The notes beneath the pieces are model-generated. The model saw only the letters and a program-made list of their open reading frames with translations, did not search any database and had not been told where the DNA came from. DNA of 64,000 nt from NCBI GenBank assembly GCA_018268995.1, contig JAFDVL010000030.1, positions 73,356 to 137,355 of the forward strand. Reading direction: 5' to 3'. Source of the stretch: Acidobacteriota bacterium. Its GTDB lineage: Bacteria > Acidobacteriota > Blastocatellia > RBC074. The position numbers and the translations under genes are program-made. This document shows positions 35,658-45,430 of the stretch, piece by piece (within the stretch, counting starts at the first letter, position 1; each line of letters starts with the position of its first letter).

Positions 35658-38600
35658 TCAAGCAAGCGGGTCTTCAATGAGGATGTCGGTCATCTTTGTG
35701 TACCCGTTGTAGCGAATGAAATCCAATCCCGCACCAATGCCAATGCGCGCGTTTGTGCCATCCATTCGGCATAAATGTATAATCCGATCATGGGGTAACT
35801 GCGAGGCAAGCTGATATTGAATATCCAGACCAAGGAAATCCCGCTTGAGGCGCGCAAACATTTGCTGTTGTTCTTGCGAGGTGCGGTAGTAATACCATTG
35901 CGGTGATGAATGGATTTCCGCTGCCAGGGTTTCAATTCGTATTTGGGGGCGAGTCTCTGGCGCTGCAACAATCAATTTCAGGTAGGCACGGAGCCGTTCC
36001 TCGTGATGGTCGGAACGAAGGTAGCGATCATTGATAGAGAGCGATTGCAAGGGGCGGCGAAAGATCCCGCCAAAAAGCTTTGCTTCGGTGATTCGCTCGC
36101 CTTCTCGTACACGAATGACTCGCACATGCGGAGGAAATTCAAGCTGCTCAGACTGGATCGCCTGAACGGGAAGGCTCCGCATCTGTTCCGCAATTGTTTT
36201 CACCGCATCGCTGTTAATGGTCGTTACCAAACCGTTACTTCCCACTTGTGCAGTCAGTCGTTTGTCTGTGCCGCTGATATGAATAGCGCGGTTACGCAAT
36301 CCAGCCGGATCAATACACACGCTCCACATTGGCAGCAAGTTGTTTTCAATCAGACCCAGGCGCAAGCCATCGCGCACCAATAAAGATAAATGATTGATGA
36401 GTCCCGCCTCTTCCGGCTGCGCACGATTGATAGGCGGCAGCGATGTGACGAGCAACGTAACGGGAACGTTTCGCCGTAGCAGTTCCTGCAACATATCCAA
36501 CCAATGCTGGCTTACGCCTTGCGGACGTTCACGTGTGATACTGGCGACGGCAATCAATACTTCCTGCTCGGCAGCCACAAGTTCCTGTGCGAACCAGCGA
36601 GGTTTGTCTATGGCTGACACAAAGGCGGCACTTGGTGCCAGATCATCCAGATTAGCGGGGAATGTCTCGTGGATGACAGACTCTAAAAATCGTGCGACGG
36701 GGCCGCGCTTTAATTCTTCCCAGTACATCTGATTGCCGTAGTTTCTCAGGCAATTCGGGCAACTGGTTTCGGCCTCGCATTCCGGGCATTGGGCGACAAT
36801 GAGCGCCTGGCGCAAAACGGGTTCCAATTTTTCGGCAATCTGTCGGACGTGGCCGGCTCCCCCAGGAACATTGTCGAACAATACAATTTCCTGCGAAAAG
36901 TTATCTTCAGGGTTCGTTGAAGAATTCACCGTGAACGGGCGTACAACGCCATCCAAATCGCGTCGCTCAATTTGTAAGGCGAGGCTCGCGCCTTCTAACA
37001 ACGCATACGTGAGCGAGCGCCAGAACGATAAATCCTGCCCTGAAGGCAAGGTCATCGCACTGGTATTTTCAAAACGTAAATGTAACGTATCGCTTTTGAA
37101 GGCGTGGCCTAAACCACCTGGTTGCGGCGTACCGTCGCAGTTTTTCTCGCCCCACGGAGTCGCGTGACGCTGGGCTTGCTGGCGTCTGCGATTGGTCTTG
37201 GGCGGTGGAACGTGCATCCCACATTTCCCACAAATCCAAAACCCATCCGGTTCCTCGCCACTGTTAATGGAAACCAGTTCGCCATCACGCCGGTAGGCAT
37301 AATGAATAGAAGGCCGGTCATTCACAGTGATCGTTTCTTCTTTGACATTTTGTCCTGTTGCCAACAAGAAAGACCGCGAACGATTTACCCCCATATCCAC
37401 CTGTAAACCTGCGCGTTGTAAACCTGCGGATAAGTCCGTCGTGAAACCATCGGGATCAATATAGCGAGAGGAATCTCCAGGGTCAGAATTGCCACAAACG
37501 CGACAAGCTCCGCTAATCGGCAAGCCGCCACGCTCGGAGCGATCCAGATGCCGACAGGTCTCACAGACACGGTATTCATAATCATTGAGTTCTTCTCGGA
37601 TCGTCACGCCCACGCTACGCCACAGATGCTTATCAGCCACGATCTCAGCACCAGGGGCATATTCCACAATGGCGATTTTCTTATCGCGTTCCAGTCGTAA
37701 CCATTCATTGGCATATCGCTCATCCCGGTATTGACGGCCTGCGGGCAAACGAAGCGCCACCAAATCAATCGGAAAAGAGTAGCTCGGCAACACGCCTTCA
37801 CGACAAAGAAAATCAATGAGCGATTCGTTGCATAAGCGGTCACGCAAGGCCGCAAAGCGCGCGAACAACTTGTTCGCATTTTCGCGCTCATTGCGGTCGC
37901 GTGTGTTTCTCATTGCTTCAATGGCGTTGTCACAGAGACGATCATATTCGCTAACCCATCGTTCAAAATCCTGGCGGCGTGCAGCGAGAGCAGTGGTGAG
38001 CTGGGGTAAGTACGCTTCCGGGGCTTGCCTTTCAGCGTCAGGGTTTTCCAGAAAGAAGTTTTGGACGATGTCATTTATTTCCGTCGTGCGTTCATTTCGC
38101 CATTGTTCTAAGAAATCCACATGCCGCCCATCGGGCAGGTTCGGAGCGAAAAATGCGCCTGTACGCATAATATCGGTTCGCCCCTGCTGGGAGAGCCAAC
38201 GGAAGAAATGCCCCAGTAAGGTCGCATTCAAATGCCTGCCCAAAATAATGCGGTTGTTCACCGCCAACTGTGGAACTGCCACTTCGCCGGCAATGATGCG
38301 GGTGGGACTAGAGAAATAAACACGGTCATGCGGGCGTGGCGCGGCGTAAGTCAAAATAAACGCTGCACCGCTCGCACGGCGTCCTGCGCGCCCTGCACGT
38401 TGGCGATAATTTGCCACGCCGGGAGGAACGTTATTGAGTACGACGGTTTGCAACTCCCCCACGTCTACGCCCATCTCGAAGGTGGTAGAGCAACTAAGAA
38501 CATTGATGTCACCCTTGATAAATTTTTCCTGGTATTCGCGCCCGGCTTCGGGTTGGAGTTGGGCGGTGTGTTCTTCCACACGCATCGCCACTGGCGTCCG

Positions 38601-41585
38601 GCTGAATAAGGCGCGGTAATGATCTTCGGTGGCTTCATCTACTGCGAACGATTCCAGTTGTCCTTCACATCCACGCGACGGACAGAGACAAACATCCTCT
38701 CCCAAAAAGCGCGTGGACAACCGCAAACAACGATTGCAGCGATACCATTGATTTCCTGCCGGAAAGATCAAACGCTGGTAATTGATCTGGCAGGCTCCTG
38801 ACTCTGTGCCGACAAACACGCGATGCCGATTGATCCATTGCCAGGCGTGCATTAGCGCATCCTGGACATCAGCGACGTCCGTGCTCTTTCCTCTGGCTGC
38901 CAAAATTCGCCGCACATAATCAAATCGCGCCTGACGCTGGGCATATTGTTCTTTGTCGCTCACCCAATTTTTTTCGTATTGACTTCGCGTGGAACCACTC
39001 AAGCGGTAATAAATCGTCGCATTGGAATGACCGAAAATCTCATCTCGTGGATCAACGCCATCCGGCATCGTTACTGCCTTATCCAACCGCACCGTATCCA
39101 GCAAGGCTTGCAGCACCGTCATCATTGTTTGTGGTGCAAGTCCAAACTCAGTGCAAAGAGATTCATCCGGCAAAATGTCCGTGGGAAAATGAACATCACA
39201 ACCGACTAGACCAAGCGCCCACAGCGAATGGCGGGGGTCTGTCCGACTACAAAACTCGGCCACGATCCGTTTTACCGCTTCCTGCTTGCGGCGGCGTCTT
39301 TCTGCACCTGTCGCGTATTGTGCCTGTTCCCCATACAGCCCATACGCTTCAGCTAAATTGACACACTGATCCGCCAAATCTTCCAGATCGGGAACGCGAC
39401 CTTTTTGATTTAAGTCAGCCGCCGCCTGCGCGATCAAATGACGATAGAGTGTGCTGTCCACACTGGACTGCAAATAAGCTGCATAACGTGCAGCTCCCTG
39501 TCGGCTATCGGCAAACGTCAGCAATTTTCTACCTTCCCCACTTTTGCTGCGGATTTCCGGGCGTGGGCTAGGCGGCGAAAGCCGATAGAGTTCTTCGGTC
39601 AGAACCGCTAACGGCGCACTGCTTCCGACTTTAATCGAGGTGACAATTTCTCTTTGTGCAAGCGTGCGCGCCTGGCAGCGCGGGCAGGAACCGAGCGTTT
39701 CTTTCGGCTGTCCATTAGCATCCTCAATTTGGTGCAGTGTTGCCAAACAAGCATCACTATGGCAATGGCAATCATCCCGCTGGCGACGACAATGTAAACA
39801 AATCTTTACTTTACCGGACGAGCTTGTATCATCGCTCTCTTCCGGCTCACTTTCGTCATTGGCATCAAAATCAAACATTAGCGGTTGCCAGGTAAAATAG
39901 CGTTGTCCAGAGGTGTCGCTCTCAAAACGCCCTTCTGTGTGATAGACGCCTTCGCGCCGAAAGGCCCGCACATACGGCTGCCCGCAATTGCGACAGGCCG
40001 TCAATTCAAACGCCGCCGCATTGCAATGAGGACATTGTTCGCGTTTGGATAAGAAAAGATGGCTCCATCCGGTAGTTCCTTCCGGCGCTTTACAATCAGG
40101 ATTCAGGCACAACCAGGCACCTTGTGGCGCACGTGCGAACAAATGATACCGCGCCGGTAAAAGTGGCACCGTGTCAGCGGACTCGCGCGCCATCGCCCCG
40201 ATTTCGACTAATCGGCAAACCGCTTCGGCAGTTTGTTCATCCTCTGCTTGTTCTCTCGTGGCGGCTTCAGCACCGAATAACGCTTGTCCGGCCTCATGCA
40301 ATTCGATGGGATCTTTGCGCATCAGTTGGCGTAATTGTGCAAGCTGCGGATTCGCCTGAAAGACCGCATACAAAAAACGGCTCACGTTGTCGCCCGCTTG
40401 TTGCCGAGCCGCAGCAATTCGCTCCGGCGTTGCCAATTTACAATTTAGAAATTCAGCGGCAGCCTCTGCGATCAGGGTGGCGTTCCGCTTTTGCCCAGAG
40501 CCAATGGCTTGGCGCAAGCGTTCCCGTAATGCGCCGGAAAGTTGGAGCCACGCATCTAACGTCGGGGTAGGATCAGTTGCATTGTGCAACGTTGTCAGAT
40601 CGAGCGGGTTGCCGAAAATCACATCCTTCTCAAGAAAATCTTCGCCAAAAAGACTGCTGGCAAAACTGGCTGCCGCCTCACGATCATTTTCCGTAAGTGT
40701 GGCGCTCGTAGCGATGCAGCGGATTTCTCCGCGTCGTTTCTCCAATCGCTGTTTGAGCCGACGCAGGAGCATTGAAACCTCAATCCCTTGTGCGCCGGTG
40801 TAAGTATGCGCTTCGTCCAAACAAAGAAACTGTAATCGGCTGGTATCAAAGATCGGCGAATCTTCCGGGCGCAACAGCAAATATTCCAACATCGCGTAGT
40901 TGGTAATCAGAATCTGTGGCGGATTTGGTGCAATCCCGCGATTTGGGTTCCCGCGAATGGTTTCGCGGGAAATAACTTCATTGGCTGGCGCAGTAGGATT
41001 CGCTTTTTTGCCCTCTGCATCGGTCTTCTTTAATTCGCTGGTGTAGCGGCCAAAGGTAATGTTCGTGCCTGCCAACAGATTGCGGAGCCGATCCAGTTGA
41101 TCATTCACGAGCGCGTTCATCGGGTAAATCAACAAGGCCCGCACGCCGGGCGCAGGATCACTTAGCAAATCGTGCAGAATCGGAATCAGGAAGCACTCTG
41201 TCTTTCCGCTTCCTGTCCCAGAAGCGACAACGATGTTGCGCTGCTCGCTCAGCAGGGTTCGTACCGCTTTTTCCTGATGCGAATACAAAGGGCGATCTGG
41301 CGGGAGCGGGCGATCAACGATGGGCAAATCTTCGCGCAAGCGACAGAGTGTCCTGTTCACAATCCCTTCATCGGCTAACGCACGGATCGTAGCGCCCGGC
41401 GTGTAGGGCGGATTCAATTCCAGAAATGGGCCGCGAAACAGCACACCCGGCGCTTCCAGATTGCGTCGAATGGCGTTACCCAAAGTAGCATCACTACGCT
41501 CGACATTGAACGTGGTCAGCAAATAACGAATGAAATTTTGGCGCAGCGTTTCCGTCATTTGAATTGCATTCATACTGGTATTCAT
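35658..41585 (-). CDS. Giant DEAH helicase-DUF1998 protein with PLD-like C-terminal tail
   Basis: 1975 residues. Walker A ASGTGSGKTE is at about 121-130, DEAH (LCLDEAHTYTG) at about 257, and motif VI QRAGRAGRR near 1065. Several zinc clusters follow the first helicase lobe (CRNCGQPY, CLHCRRQRDDCHCHSDAC, CPRCQ). The DUF1998 zinc block CPECEAETSCPNCLRNYGNQ lies near 1605. From about 1660 there is a PLD-like region (QELVAAEQEVLIAVASITRE) ending in HDRIIHL...IGIGAGLDF. DUF1998 helicases include B. subtilis MrfA and the DISARM DrmA/DrmB pair. With the exonuclease and 944-residue protein upstream, it probably unwinds and processes foreign or damaged DNA (inference). Confidence 0.85.
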   Translation of the reverse strand: MNTSMNAIQMTETLRQNFIRYLLTTFNVERSDATLGNAIRRNLEAPGVLFRGPFLELNPPYTPGATIRALADEGIVNRTLCRLREDLPIVDRPLPPDRPLYSHQEKAVRTLLSEQRNIVVASGTGSGKTECFLIPILHDLLSDPAPGVRALLIYPMNALVNDQLDRLRNLLAGTNITFGRYTSELKKTDAEGKKANPTAPANEVISRETIRGNPNRGIAPNPPQILITNYAMLEYLLLRPEDSPIFDTSRLQFLCLDEAHTYTGAQGIEVSMLLRRLKQRLEKRRGEIRCIATSATLTENDREAAASFASSLFGEDFLEKDVIFGNPLDLTTLHNATDPTPTLDAWLQLSGALRERLRQAIGSGQKRNATLIAEAAAEFLNCKLATPERIAAARQQAGDNVSRFLYAVFQANPQLAQLRQLMRKDPIELHEAGQALFGAEAATREQAEDEQTAEAVCRLVEIGAMARESADTVPLLPARYHLFARAPQGAWLCLNPDCKAPEGTTGWSHLFLSKREQCPHCNAAAFELTACRNCGQPYVRAFRREGVYHTEGRFESDTSGQRYFTWQPLMFDFDANDESEPEESDDTSSSGKVKICLHCRRQRDDCHCHSDACLATLHQIEDANGQPKETLGSCPRCQARTLAQREIVTSIKVGSSAPLAVLTEELYRLSPPSPRPEIRSKSGEGRKLLTFADSRQGAARYAAYLQSSVDSTLYRHLIAQAAADLNQKGRVPDLEDLADQCVNLAEAYGLYGEQAQYATGAERRRRKQEAVKRIVAEFCSRTDPRHSLWALGLVGCDVHFPTDILPDESLCTEFGLAPQTMMTVLQALLDTVRLDKAVTMPDGVDPRDEIFGHSNATIYYRLSGSTRSQYEKNWVSDKEQYAQRQARFDYVRRILAARGKSTDVADVQDALMHAWQWINRHRVFVGTESGACQINYQRLIFPAGNQWYRCNRCLRLSTRFLGEDVCLCPSRGCEGQLESFAVDEATEDHYRALFSRTPVAMRVEEHTAQLQPEAGREYQEKFIKGDINVLSCSTTFEMGVDVGELQTVVLNNVPPGVANYRQRAGRAGRRASGAAFILTYAAPRPHDRVYFSSPTRIIAGEVAVPQLAVNNRIILGRHLNATLLGHFFRWLSQQGRTDIMRTGAFFAPNLPDGRHVDFLEQWRNERTTEINDIVQNFFLENPDAERQAPEAYLPQLTTALAARRQDFERWVSEYDRLCDNAIEAMRNTRDRNERENANKLFARFAALRDRLCNESLIDFLCREGVLPSYSFPIDLVALRLPAGRQYRDERYANEWLRLERDKKIAIVEYAPGAEIVADKHLWRSVGVTIREELNDYEYRVCETCRHLDRSERGGLPISGACRVCGNSDPGDSSRYIDPDGFTTDLSAGLQRAGLQVDMGVNRSRSFLLATGQNVKEETITVNDRPSIHYAYRRDGELVSINSGEEPDGFWICGKCGMHVPPPKTNRRRQQAQRHATPWGEKNCDGTPQPGGLGHAFKSDTLHLRFENTSAMTLPSGQDLSFWRSLTYALLEGASLALQIERRDLDGVVRPFTVNSSTNPEDNFSQEIVLFDNVPGGAGHVRQIAEKLEPVLRQALIVAQCPECEAETSCPNCLRNYGNQMYWEELKRGPVARFLESVIHETFPANLDDLAPSAAFVSAIDKPRWFAQELVAAEQEVLIAVASITRERPQGVSQHWLDMLQELLRRNVPVTLLVTSLPPINRAQPEEAGLINHLSLLVRDGLRLGLIENNLLPMWSVCIDPAGLRNRAIHISGTDKRLTAQVGSNGLVTTINSDAVKTIAEQMRSLPVQAIQSEQLEFPPHVRVIRVREGERITEAKLFGGIFRRPLQSLSINDRYLRSDHHEERLRAYLKLIVAAPETRPQIRIETLAAEIHSSPQWYYYRTSQEQQQMFARLKRDFLGLDIQYQLASQLPHDRIIHLCRMDGTNARIGIGAGLDFIRYNGYTKMTDILIEDPLA

Positions 41586-41605
41586 CGTTCGTACCCCGAG
41601 TGAAG

Positions 41606-44440
41606 TTATAAGGTTTCGCCGACAGCGATTTTGGCTTTTTCGCCGACAGTAAATTTGCGACTCTGCCCGCTTGGAGCAGCCTGAAGAGAGGTTCTTTGCC
41701 TGTACCCAGAAATGGGCAAATGGCGATTGACCGGGATCAGAAACCGGACGTCCGCGTAACGATCAAACTGAAATTGCGCGGTAGGAATAGTTTCTGTGCC
41801 GACTGTGGTGTCCGTAAAGGCTTCGAGCGCGCCCGGCCCATAATCTGCATGAAAGACTTGTTGCCCGACACGCATATCGCGGATTCGCTCTCCTGCGTCA
41901 TCAAAGCGACCTGCTGATTTTTTCGTGACGACCAATAAAAGTAAGGTATGCGTGCGCTGTTGATGTTTGACGACGATACGAATCGGTACTTGCTGTGCAG
42001 CACTGCGGGCAACAAAATCGCTCAGGCTACCAAGACGAGTTTGTAGCCCTGCTTTTTCTCGAAACTGCCCCGACAGAAATTTTGTCTCGCCGGCAAAAAG
42101 ATGATATTCCGCTTCCGGGATAGCTTCGATAGTCAACCAATCACGATATGAGAGTTTCTCTTCCGGGAAGATTGGCGGTGGCGCGTCCCAGGATTCAGAA
42201 GATTGCGGAGTGTGAATTCTGGCGCGCAGAAGATGAGGATACCAACGTAAGGGCAAGCGAAAATGCCCGAAATCCAGCGTTGCTTCAAATTCCGTCTCGC
42301 GTCCGGCCCATTGAATCTCGTGTAGCCCCGGCAGAATGCAGACCACTTTTCCCTCCCTGCTGGTAAGCTGATGCGTCACCGCACAATTTACCTGTACATG
42401 CGGCGCGTCTTCTGCTGTGTAGAGCGTGGAAGCAAATTCTGCGGATGATGGCGACAGGTGTAGCGCAGGTACAAGATTAAATTCCAATGGCAGATACTGC
42501 GCGCTTTGTAAGCCGCGTAACAGCTTAATGCGGAAACGCCCAATCGTATTTGCAGGGAGAAGATTCTCTAATTGAATTCGCAATTTCTGCCTGGTTTCAG
42601 ACCAGATGGCAAAGTCTTCCTGGCGCAAATTTTGTAGTGAATATAATTGCGCTACCTCATCTTCCTCACACGTAGGCGTCAAATTTCGTAGTTGCAATTG
42701 CAAGTGCTTGATCTCTTCCCAAGACTGCGCCGTGAGCGTAACTTCTGGTGCTGCCCCTGTAAACGTGGCTATCCCACGGGGATCGTCGGCCTCTGATAAC
42801 AGGTTTCCTTCCAAACGAAGCTGGTTGAGTGATCCTTCGGCTAGGGGTATTCGCTCAGGGACTTCTTCCTTGCCTGCGGAGGGAACAAAGACTTGCAGGG
42901 GAGGCGAAAGCTCCGCTAGTAACGCCTGATAGTTTTCAAAATAGCGTGGAGGATAGTATTTGCGCAGCGGTTTCACTACAGCTTCCGCCTCGCGTAATTG
43001 GCAGTCATTGCGCAAGAGGAAAAGGTATTCGCCAGTGGGTATTCCACGCTCTATGGGCACATGCATGGCCAATGTGCCTGCGGCATTCAACTGGAAAAAT
43101 AAGACTTTTCCTTCCAGCGGTGCAATTTTCCAACTCCTCAAACAGACATTATTCTCAGCCCGCAATTCGACTTTCAACGAGCTTGCCTGATGTAGGGGGA
43201 GCCGTGCGAGATAGGTTGGTTCAATTTCCCATCGTCCATCGCGCCGCTGTGTCTGAAGAGGAAAACTTTCTGGCCCTACCACAAACGCTGCGGGGCGCGA
43301 TGAACTGATGACATTTTGGCGTGGGATATACATCCGCATTTGACGTGCTTTGACATCCCATTGCCAACGAGGTGTGACAAACAAAGAACGATTGAGCCCC
43401 GCCCCTTCATCTCGGGTGGCCTCAGTCGTCATCAGCTTGCTCCAAATTTCGCGCTGCACAGGACGATCCTCAAGTAGGCAATCTATCTGTTGGGAAAGGA
43501 AAACGCCGCGCTGATGTAAGTGCGCAGCTTCGCATAAATCCTGCACTAGCTGTGCCGCCAATCTACGCGAATGGATGTCATTAACGAAACGACAAACTGC
43601 TTTGGTCATCCTCATCTTACTGGCGGCAAGCTGAAGCTGTCGTTCAATTTCGCTGATCTCCAAATCAGCGACGGCATCCCAACCTGCTCCTTGCCCAATA
43701 TGCCGCAATAACGACACCATCTCTGGCACACAAACCTGCGGAATGATCGCGTGAAAGGAAATCGGTGTCAGACAGGCATATCCTTCAGCCGGAAAGTACA
43801 GGGGAGCGAGATTGCGCCGTGCTTCGTAAAAGCGTTGGCGACAAGCGTTCTGATTGAGGGCATCATTGCGCAATCCTAAGCGGTGTAAAAAAACTGACCA
43901 GAAACCTGCCATAGAGGTATCTTCATAGCGAGCGCAAAAAACCAGTAAAGCCACAAAAACTCGATCAGGAATTTTGGCCAGATTGCTTCGCTGTTCCTGG
44001 AGCATTCCCCGTACCGCTTCACCATTTTGCGTGTATTCCGCTGGCGAGAATTTCAATTCACCGACTAGCCCTACAGAAGCGAAGGATCGCTCCAAACTCT
44101 TCTCTGCTTTGGCAAGATGAATGCGATGGGTTGTTTCAGACATCGTCCCCATAGGCTTTGGACAATCGTTTGCTGAGTTCAGGTCTGCTTGTATAGCCAG
44201 TTTGATCTCAACCTTGTGATCCGCAAAAGGCTCACCTGCGGCTGAAAAGACGGTTACTGGATTATTGGGGCACAAATGATCGAGCCGAGGCTGCGTCACT
44301 ATGGGCGAGGATACGGCTCTGACTGGGACACGAAGATAGCCTATGTTAGAAGGCAAGGAATTGCAATAAACCGTTGCCTTGGTCGAAAGACTTTGCGCCC
44401 CATGGAGAGCACGCCGTTTTTTTACACGCACAAGTTTCAT
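41606..44440 (-). CDS. Large protein of unknown family between exonuclease and helicase
   Basis: 944 residues; AGGAG precedes the ATG at 44440. No family is recognised. Residues about 100-400 are helical (KSLERSFASVGLVGELKFSP; DRVFVALLVFCARYEDTSMA; CRQRFYEARRNLAPLYFPAE). From about 400 to 850 it is beta-rich, like a series of Ig-type domains (YIPRQNVISSSRPAAFVVGP; ITFGAAPEV-like strands; FRIKLLRGLQSAQYLPLEFN). Near 870 MRVGQQVFHADYGPGALEAF resembles the Tudor/SH3-type end of UvrD- and CarD-like proteins, which bind RNA polymerase or DNA. It starts 24 bp after the exonuclease stop and ends 20 bp before the helicase start, so it is part of that operon and probably a scaffold. Confidence 0.8.
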   Translation of the reverse strand: MKLVRVKKRRALHGAQSLSTKATVYCNSLPSNIGYLRVPVRAVSSPIVTQPRLDHLCPNNPVTVFSAAGEPFADHKVEIKLAIQADLNSANDCPKPMGTMSETTHRIHLAKAEKSLERSFASVGLVGELKFSPAEYTQNGEAVRGMLQEQRSNLAKIPDRVFVALLVFCARYEDTSMAGFWSVFLHRLGLRNDALNQNACRQRFYEARRNLAPLYFPAEGYACLTPISFHAIIPQVCVPEMVSLLRHIGQGAGWDAVADLEISEIERQLQLAASKMRMTKAVCRFVNDIHSRRLAAQLVQDLCEAAHLHQRGVFLSQQIDCLLEDRPVQREIWSKLMTTEATRDEGAGLNRSLFVTPRWQWDVKARQMRMYIPRQNVISSSRPAAFVVGPESFPLQTQRRDGRWEIEPTYLARLPLHQASSLKVELRAENNVCLRSWKIAPLEGKVLFFQLNAAGTLAMHVPIERGIPTGEYLFLLRNDCQLREAEAVVKPLRKYYPPRYFENYQALLAELSPPLQVFVPSAGKEEVPERIPLAEGSLNQLRLEGNLLSEADDPRGIATFTGAAPEVTLTAQSWEEIKHLQLQLRNLTPTCEEDEVAQLYSLQNLRQEDFAIWSETRQKLRIQLENLLPANTIGRFRIKLLRGLQSAQYLPLEFNLVPALHLSPSSAEFASTLYTAEDAPHVQVNCAVTHQLTSREGKVVCILPGLHEIQWAGRETEFEATLDFGHFRLPLRWYPHLLRARIHTPQSSESWDAPPPIFPEEKLSYRDWLTIEAIPEAEYHLFAGETKFLSGQFREKAGLQTRLGSLSDFVARSAAQQVPIRIVVKHQQRTHTLLLLVVTKKSAGRFDDAGERIRDMRVGQQVFHADYGPGALEAFTDTTVGTETIPTAQFQFDRYADVRFLIPVNRHLPISGYRQRTSLQAAPSGQSRKFTVGEKAKIAVGETL

Positions 44441-44463
44441 ATTGCTCCTGTAGTTTTTTCAGC

Positions 44464-45228
44464 TCATCTAATAGCTGCGCCAATAGCATTCGCGGCCTGC
44501 GTAAAGGAGTTTTCAAGAGGAGTTATTCCGGCAGGTAACAATGGAGGGGCCGTTTCATAGCGCAGTCGGTGAAACACATCGCGCACACATACGACGTCGC
44601 GCATGCAATACTGCGCGATTTCTTCGTGCCGACCTTGTTGATAGAGGTCATACACATTGTCTCCGGTCACACCGGCTGCTTTAGGAGAAGGAACGGCTAA
44701 GGCTTGGGCCAAGTCATGCAAAGAAATGCGATGCCGCCAGCACGACCATTCCCACATGGTGTCAAAAATGGGTTGGGATTGAAACCGACGAAATGACAGA
44801 TGAATCGTCGGTTTGATCTGATGAATGATGGAACGTTTATAAATAAACGGTAAATCAAAATCGAGAAGGTTATGCCCAATGAACAAATCGTGGCTGGGTT
44901 TAAAGTCCGCCACCAACTTCCAAAAAGACCGCAACGTCCGCGCTTCATCCAAATGGTATTGGCGTGTCTCGCGGTCACGCCCTAAACATCCTTGCTGCAA
45001 AATGGCACCGTTCTCCTCGATCAGTAGGCCAATCGTGAGAATTCGTCCGCGCTCCCCGTGCAACGCACCGTTGCGATATTCTTCATCTGCCATCATAGCT
45101 AGATCGTCGTCATTGATCGTTTCCTGCATTGTGAGTTTTTGTTGCCGCAGGGCTTGCAAAATGACCGTCTTGGTTTCTTCAGTGGGTGGTAAAGTTTCAA
45201 TATCCAAATAAATTCTTTTGCTCATCAT
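44464..45228 (-). CDS. DEDD-family 3'-5' exonuclease (PolB-exo/YprB-like)
   Basis: 254 residues from ATG 45228 (AGGAG five bases upstream; a second ATG follows at 45225). Exo I is YLDIETLPPT (Asp and Glu), Exo II is IGHNLLDFDLPFIYK (Asp), and Exo III is QYCMRDVVCVRDVF (Y-x3-D). This is the full DEDDy set of RNase H-like exonucleases. The partner in operon is a DUF1998 helicase, the same pairing as B. subtilis MrfB/YprB and MrfA/YprA, which remove mitomycin lesions. It should trim DNA or RNA 3' ends opened by the helicase. It is the first gene after the sigma54 promoter at 45319-45334. Confidence 0.9.
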   Translation of the reverse strand: MMSKRIYLDIETLPPTEETKTVILQALRQQKLTMQETINDDDLAMMADEEYRNGALHGERGRILTIGLLIEENGAILQQGCLGRDRETRQYHLDEARTLRSFWKLVADFKPSHDLFIGHNLLDFDLPFIYKRSIIHQIKPTIHLSFRRFQSQPIFDTMWEWSCWRHRISLHDLAQALAVPSPKAAGVTGDNVYDLYQQGRHEEIAQYCMRDVVCVRDVFHRLRYETAPPLLPAGITPLENSFTQAANAIGAAIR

Positions 45229-45318
45229 AAAATCTCCTGGTGAGGAGGGATCGTTTAGCAAAGCAATTCGTTCCCTTCTGTAATTGCAACAGAGAATTCG
45301 TGTTGCGACTGCCTCTTC

Positions 45319-45334
45319 TGCATTTCTTGTGCCA
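45319..45334 (-). promoter_or_regulatory. Sigma54 promoter of the exonuclease-helicase operon
   Basis: On the minus strand TGGCAC-AAGAA-ATGCA gives GG (45333-45332) and GC (45321-45320) exactly ten bases apart. Transcription would begin near 45308, about 80 bases before the exonuclease ATG. A sigma54 activator is encoded divergently next to it. Confidence 0.7.
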
Positions 45335-45390
45335 GCACTTAGAAGCCAAAAACATCAATAAAATAGGGCCAATCACTCGCCTCTTATAAG

Positions 45391-45420
45391 ATTTCTTGTA
45401 TTTATAGAAATTTTCTTGTA
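45391..45420. promoter_or_regulatory. Candidate enhancer site for the sigma54 activator
   Basis: ATTTCTTGTA (45391-45400) and TTTTCTTGTA (45411-45420) are direct repeats 20 bp apart, and ATTTCT-N9-AGAAAT (45391-45411) is an inverted repeat. Their centre is about 97 bp upstream of the predicted start of the sigma54 promoter, typical for an activator site, and 25 bp before the activator gene. A third match, ATTTCTTGTG, is inside the promoter. Confidence 0.5.
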
Positions 45421-45430
45421 GGTTGCAATA

